From NCBI GenBank assembly GCA_023451115.1, contig JAEXFV010000147.1, forward strand, positions 1 through 25,861: a stretch of 25,861 nt of DNA, in the 5' to 3' direction. Positions 22,201-25,861 of this stretch are shown piece after piece. The position numbers and the translations under genes were made by a program. Each line of letters opens with the position of its first letter. Within the stretch, counting starts at the first letter, position 1. A model generated the notes under the pieces. The model did not search any database. It worked only from the letters and a program-made list of their open reading frames with translations, and was not told the origin of the DNA. This stretch comes from Bacillota bacterium. GTDB lineage: Bacteria; Bacillota; Clostridia; Christensenellales; CAG-138.

Positions 22201-23706
22201 ATGGTGGAAAACATAATAGAAACCCATGGAGTTGGCAAGGAATTCAACGGCGTATGGGTCTTGCGTGATATAAACTTTACGTTGCGAAAGGGCGAAATTC
22301 ATGCGCTTATCGGAGAAAATGGGGCAGGAAAATCTACGTTTATAAAAATTCTTTCAGGCGTTTATAGCAAATCGGCTGGTGAAATTCTTATAAACGGGAA
22401 CGTGCAAAATTTCGCCAATGTTAAGCAAAGCGAGGGTGCGGGAATTCGCACGGTTCATCAGGAAATCCAATTAGTACCAACGTTTAAGGTTTATCAGAAC
22501 ATTTTCATTGGCACGGAAACAAGCCGAAATATTGCTGGGTTCCAAGTTATGCAAGACCGGGATATGCGCAGGTGTGCGCGCCAGGTGCTAGACCAGCTGA
22601 ACTGTAGTTTAGATGAAAACACGGTGACCGCCCATTTAAATACCAGCCATAAAAAAATCGTAGAAATCAGCAAAGTACTGCTTTATAAGCCACAGGTTAT
22701 TATATTCGACGAGCCTACCACTGCTTTAGGTGAGGCAGAACGCGAGACGCTTTTAAAAACCATACAAGGCCTCAAGGAAAGCGGCATTGCTATTATTTAT
22801 ATTTCCCATAACCTGGAGGAAATTCAGCAGATAGCAGACCGCGTTACTGTTTTTCGAGATGGTTGTAAGGTGGCGGAGTTGGAAGGGGGAGAAATCTCCA
22901 TTGATACCATTATCAAAAATATGCTTGGGGATAAAACCTATAATAGCTATCGCCGGCAGCACAGCTACGCAGGGGAAGATGTTATCCTGGAAACCACCCG
23001 GTTATCCACTGAAAAGCTGAAAGAGGTCAGCTTTCAAGTGCATAGAGGCGAAATACTAGGTTTTGCAGGTGTAGTGGGCGCGGGAAAGACAGAGCTTGCT
23101 CAAGCGTTGTTTGGGATGGATAAGGTCCTTTCAGGGGGAATTATATATAAAGGGGTTGCTAGGGCTAGACAGAGCGTCCAAATGGCCATCAAGCAGGGAA
23201 TAGCCCTTGTGCCGGAAGAGCGACAGGCCCAAGGCATTATCCCGAATTATTCCATTTTAAAGAATATGACTTTAACTTATATGGAAAAATGGAGCCCGCT
23301 ATGCATTTTTAATCACGAGGCAGAACTGGATTGTACGAAACAATATATCCAGCGTATGTCCATCAAAACCACCGGCCCCGGCCAATTAATTCGAAACCTG
23401 AGTGGTGGGAACCAACAAAAAGTTATCCTTTCCCGCTGGATGGCTGGCGATTTTGAACTTGGCATTTTTGACGAGCCAACAAAGGGCATCGATATTAAGG
23501 CCAAGGAAGACATTTATATGCTTATGGACGAAATGGCCAAAGCAGGGAAAGGAATCATTATGATGTCGTCATATCTGCCTGAATTGTTGGCGATATGTGA
23601 TCGCATCATCGTACTACACGAAGGAGAAGTCGTTGGAGAGTTCAGCCCTGCACAAGAGGATGCAGAAAGAAAAATTACAACGGTTATGTTAGGAGGACAT
23701 TCATAA
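22201..23706 (+). CDS. Sugar-type ABC transporter ATP-binding protein (RbsA/MglA family)
   Basis: A 501-residue tandem-domain ATPase. Domain 1 has Walker A GENGAGKS (38-45) and Walker B IIFDEPT (about 167-173), but its signature is LNTSHKK rather than the LSxxQQQ form. Domain 2 has Walker A GVVGAGKT (290-297), the full signature LSGGNQQ (400-406) and Walker B GIFDEPTKGID. It powers uptake through the permease encoded next. The start at ATG 22201 leaves AAAGGA six bases upstream; ATG 22195 would sit directly on that site. Substrates of this class are monosaccharides, nucleosides, polyols and related small molecules. The stop codon overlaps the permease start by one base. Confidence 0.93.
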   Translation: MVENIIETHGVGKEFNGVWVLRDINFTLRKGEIHALIGENGAGKSTFIKILSGVYSKSAGEILINGNVQNFANVKQSEGAGIRTVHQEIQLVPTFKVYQNIFIGTETSRNIAGFQVMQDRDMRRCARQVLDQLNCSLDENTVTAHLNTSHKKIVEISKVLLYKPQVIIFDEPTTALGEAERETLLKTIQGLKESGIAIIYISHNLEEIQQIADRVTVFRDGCKVAELEGGEISIDTIIKNMLGDKTYNSYRRQHSYAGEDVILETTRLSTEKLKEVSFQVHRGEILGFAGVVGAGKTELAQALFGMDKVLSGGIIYKGVARARQSVQMAIKQGIALVPEERQAQGIIPNYSILKNMTLTYMEKWSPLCIFNHEAELDCTKQYIQRMSIKTTGPGQLIRNLSGGNQQKVILSRWMAGDFELGIFDEPTKGIDIKAKEDIYMLMDEMAKAGKGIIMMSSYLPELLAICDRIIVLHEGEVVGEFSPAQEDAERKITTVMLGGHS

Positions 23707-24683
23707 TGAAAGTTACGAATAAAAAGGTCAGCAGTATGCACTTGGCCCGAAAATATGCTACTGCTATGTTTGGGGTAGTTGTTTTCGTTGTGTTCTCTAT
23801 CTTAAACGAAAACTTTTGTACTTTTACCAACCAAATGCAGTTACTCAGATCCATGAGCATGCTTACTATTGTAGGGTTAGGCTTCAACTTTGTGTTTGCT
23901 GCTGGCGGCTTTGATATGTCCGTTGGAGACATTGCGGGTTTCATCAATATTATGCTGGGGCTTTTGCTCACACAAGGGCATAGCGTGCTGGTCAGTATTT
24001 TAGCCTGCCTGGCCATTGGGGTTGTAGTTGGCAGCATCAATGGCACATTGGTGGCGGTATTGGGGCTCCCCGATTTCATTGCAACCTATGCAGTGGGCAT
24101 TGTGTTTTATGGCATCAAAATGATGATTACCAAAGGCAATCCCATTTCTCTGCCGCATACCAACATTCCGGAATCGTTCTTCTATATTGGCCAGGGAAAG
24201 ATTGGCGGGGCTTTGCCGGTTCCGGTTATCATTATGGCGGTTATTTTGGCATTGGTTATCTTTGTGCTGAAAAAAACCAGGCTTGGCCGGAGAATTTATG
24301 CCATTGGAGGAAATAAGGTAGCAGCCCAGTATTCTGGCATTAACGTTAGTAAATACCGGTTTGTAACTTTTATGGTATCAGGGCTTGCCGTTGCTCTTGC
24401 CAGCATCATGCTTACCTCCCGTTTGGGCACGGCACAACCTCTGGGAGGAACCGACTTTTTAATGGACGCCATTGCCTCCACCTATTTGAGCACAACCATG
24501 TTTGGAGAAGGCGAGGCAACGCCTCTGGGGATATTTGTGGGTGCATACATTATTTCCATGTTAACCAACGGGCTGACCATGCTAAATGTTGAGTATTATT
24601 TCCAGTATATCACCAAAGGCTTGGTTGTAATCCTGGCGGTGTTAACCTCGGCCTATTATACAAAGCGTATGGCCAAAGCTTAA
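23706..24683 (+). CDS. Sugar-type ABC transporter permease (RbsC family)
   Basis: A 325-residue membrane protein with roughly 9-10 hydrophobic segments, starting at about residue 15. The coupling segment GRRIYAIGGNKVAAQYSGI is the family hallmark, and the GFDMSVGDIAG stretch corresponds to the conserved SVG region of BPD_transp_2 permeases. Only one permease gene is present, so it should act as a homodimer with the fused ATPase. It overlaps the ATPase gene by one base and is followed 45 bases later by the binding protein gene. Confidence 0.94.
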   Translation: MKVTNKKVSSMHLARKYATAMFGVVVFVVFSILNENFCTFTNQMQLLRSMSMLTIVGLGFNFVFAAGGFDMSVGDIAGFINIMLGLLLTQGHSVLVSILACLAIGVVVGSINGTLVAVLGLPDFIATYAVGIVFYGIKMMITKGNPISLPHTNIPESFFYIGQGKIGGALPVPVIIMAVILALVIFVLKKTRLGRRIYAIGGNKVAAQYSGINVSKYRFVTFMVSGLAVALASIMLTSRLGTAQPLGGTDFLMDAIASTYLSTTMFGEGEATPLGIFVGAYIISMLTNGLTMLNVEYYFQYITKGLVVILAVLTSAYYTKRMAKA

Positions 24684-24728
24684 TCTGGCATCACAGATGC
24701 AAATCTATAAAAATAAAAGGTGGGACGA

Positions 24729-25757
24729 ATGATGAAGAACTTTATTATCTGCTTGGTTTTAGCCCTCATGCTGACTTTCGTTACAGGCTGCCAAACCCCT
24801 GCCCCGTCAAATGTGCCGCAAGCGCCGGATACGGCTGCGCCGCAACAAGATGCTCCTGCCACCCAAGAGCCCGAACCCGAAGCAAAAAAGTTTATGGTGG
24901 GTATGACCAACAATGGATTATCCGATTCGTTTGCAATCAAGAATAAAGCTTATTTTGAAGAGCACTTGGCAGCAGCCGGATATGAGGTAATTGCCACTGT
25001 AAATGATGATGTATCCGAGCGTATTACTGCAATCGAAAATATGATTACGCAGGGTGTGGATGCCCTCATCATTATTGAAGGCAGTGTATTTGATTTGGAA
25101 ACGGTGCTGCGGGAAGCACATGATGCCGGGATCGTGGTAATTTCTTTTACAGCCGGGTATGATGAAAACTTTGTAGATTACTATGTATCAGGCGATGATG
25201 CGCTGCAAGCCCAACAGGCAATGGAACAGATGGTTTCCTATATGGGAGATAAAGGAAGCATTGTAGAAATTATTAATGATGTAGGTGAGATGATTCGCAT
25301 CCGCAAGGAGGCAATGCACGCTTATATTGCAGAAAAGTATCCTGACATTCATGTTGATTACAGCATGGTATATGCTTGGCCTGATTACTATGCTGATGTT
25401 TATTCCAAAGTGGAAGCGCTGCTGCAAGCCCATCCGGAACCGGGAGAGATCAGCGGTATTTTTGCAACATTTGACGGTGTAGGGCTGGCTGCTGCGGCTG
25501 CTGTACGTGATGCCGGACTGCAGGATTACATCACGATTGTGGGTATCTGTGGCGACGATGATACGTGGGTAGAAATGCAAATCGAAGATACGCCGTTTAA
25601 GGCCACCATTGCGCAAAGTGTTCCTGATATGTGCGACTGTGCCATTGAAGGCCTGACCGCGCTTCTCAACGGAGAAGATTTGGAAGACCGCTGCCCAATT
25701 GTCCCTGCTGTTGTAGTAGATCAATCCAATTTTAAAGAGTGGGCGGGTATCCAATAA
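24729..25757 (+). CDS. ABC transporter substrate-binding lipoprotein (periplasmic-binding protein type 1, sugar type)
   Basis: A 342-residue exported lipoprotein. The signal peptide ends at the lipobox VTGC with Cys21 as the lipidated residue, followed by a Pro/Ala/Gln/Glu-rich linker to about residue 55. The mature part is the Peripla_BP_4 fold (VGMTNNGLSDSF, QGVDALIII, GIFATFDGVG, TIVGICGDDDTW). AAAAGGTGG lies about 5 bases before the start. ATG 24732 is equally possible; GTG 24720 overlaps the ribosome binding site and is rejected. The acidic ligand-loop residues fit a polar, hydroxyl- or amide-rich ligand, but the ligand cannot be named. Last gene of the ABC operon. Confidence 0.93.
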   Translation: MMKNFIICLVLALMLTFVTGCQTPAPSNVPQAPDTAAPQQDAPATQEPEPEAKKFMVGMTNNGLSDSFAIKNKAYFEEHLAAAGYEVIATVNDDVSERITAIENMITQGVDALIIIEGSVFDLETVLREAHDAGIVVISFTAGYDENFVDYYVSGDDALQAQQAMEQMVSYMGDKGSIVEIINDVGEMIRIRKEAMHAYIAEKYPDIHVDYSMVYAWPDYYADVYSKVEALLQAHPEPGEISGIFATFDGVGLAAAAAVRDAGLQDYITIVGICGDDDTWVEMQIEDTPFKATIAQSVPDMCDCAIEGLTALLNGEDLEDRCPIVPAVVVDQSNFKEWAGIQ

Positions 25758-25770
25758 AGATCGTTTAACC

Positions 25771-25804
25771 AAAATATCCCCCGGCTTTGCCGGGGGATAT
25801 TTTT
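25771..25804 (+). terminator. Strong terminator of the ABC operon
   Basis: A 15-bp perfect stem (25771-25785 with 25789-25803) around the loop TTT, GC-rich at the core (CCCCCGGC) and ending in T4. It lies 13 bases after the binding-protein stop codon. No gene is seen from here to the window end. Confidence 0.93.
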
Positions 25805-25861
25805 AAGTCAGGTGTTATTTCAAATTGCTTTAAAGTTGTTCAGTTGGATGCTTTTTATAGA

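Overview
The window looks like a chromosomal segment of a Gram-positive anaerobe, most likely a member of Clostridia (Bacillota). Reasons: strong AGGAGG-type ribosome binding sites, sigma-A promoters with 17-base spacers, a lipoprotein-type solute-binding protein, Isf-type iron-sulfur flavoproteins, and dense GntR/IclR/CdaR regulators around small catabolic operons. Assignment below class level is not possible from the sequence alone. No tRNA, rRNA, CRISPR, phage or insertion-sequence gene was seen.

Left part (1-4700, mostly minus strand). The 5' part of an HlyD-type membrane-fusion protein runs off the left edge. Next is a two-gene minus-strand operon: a DapA-superfamily aldolase strongly resembling 4-hydroxy-2-oxoglutarate aldolase (HOGA), and a class V aminotransferase of the alanine-glyoxylate type. 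It ends in a clear terminator. Upstream of it lies a 69-bp tandem repeat with two hairpins per unit, then a GntR/FCD regulator. The same 10-bp palindrome, TTGCATGCAA, sits on both sides of the regulator gene and is a candidate operator.

Centre-left (4700-8650, plus strand). A perfect TTGACA-17-TATAAT promoter with a palindrome-rich leader drives a metallopeptidase-M29/NicX-like protein. About 800 bases of decayed sequence follow, including a truncated class V aminotransferase. Then come a xylose-isomerase-like TIM-barrel protein and a D-2-hydroxyacid dehydrogenase, ending in a terminator.

Centre (8650-17600). An IclR regulator diverges from a six-gene plus-strand operon: a small DUF6506-like protein, a three-subunit xanthine-dehydrogenase-type molybdenum hydroxylase (FAD, 2Fe-2S and Mo subunits), a class I aminotransferase and an Isf-type iron-sulfur flavoprotein. 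Converging on it is a minus-strand operon with a paralogous Isf flavoprotein and a DUF917 protein.

Right part (17600-25861, plus strand). It holds a CdaR-type regulator, a second GntR/FCD regulator, a second DapA-family lyase, an acetamidase/formamidase-family protein, and an ABC importer of the ribose/galactose type (ATPase, permease, lipoprotein) with a strong terminator. A 16-base sequence, TGATATATCAGATATC, is shared by the promoter regions of the CdaR gene and the DapA/formamidase operon, and is the best candidate site for the second GntR.

Working together (inference): uptake by the ABC system, hydroxylation of an N-heterocycle or similar substrate by the Mo enzyme with Isf flavoproteins as possible redox partners, opening or hydrolysis of cyclic amide and amide bonds (DUF917, formamidase family), and aldolase/aminotransferase/hydroxyacid dehydrogenase steps handling 2-oxoacids such as glyoxylate, pyruvate or hydroxypyruvate. 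The substrate cannot be read from the sequence. The combination does not match a catabolic cluster I can name.
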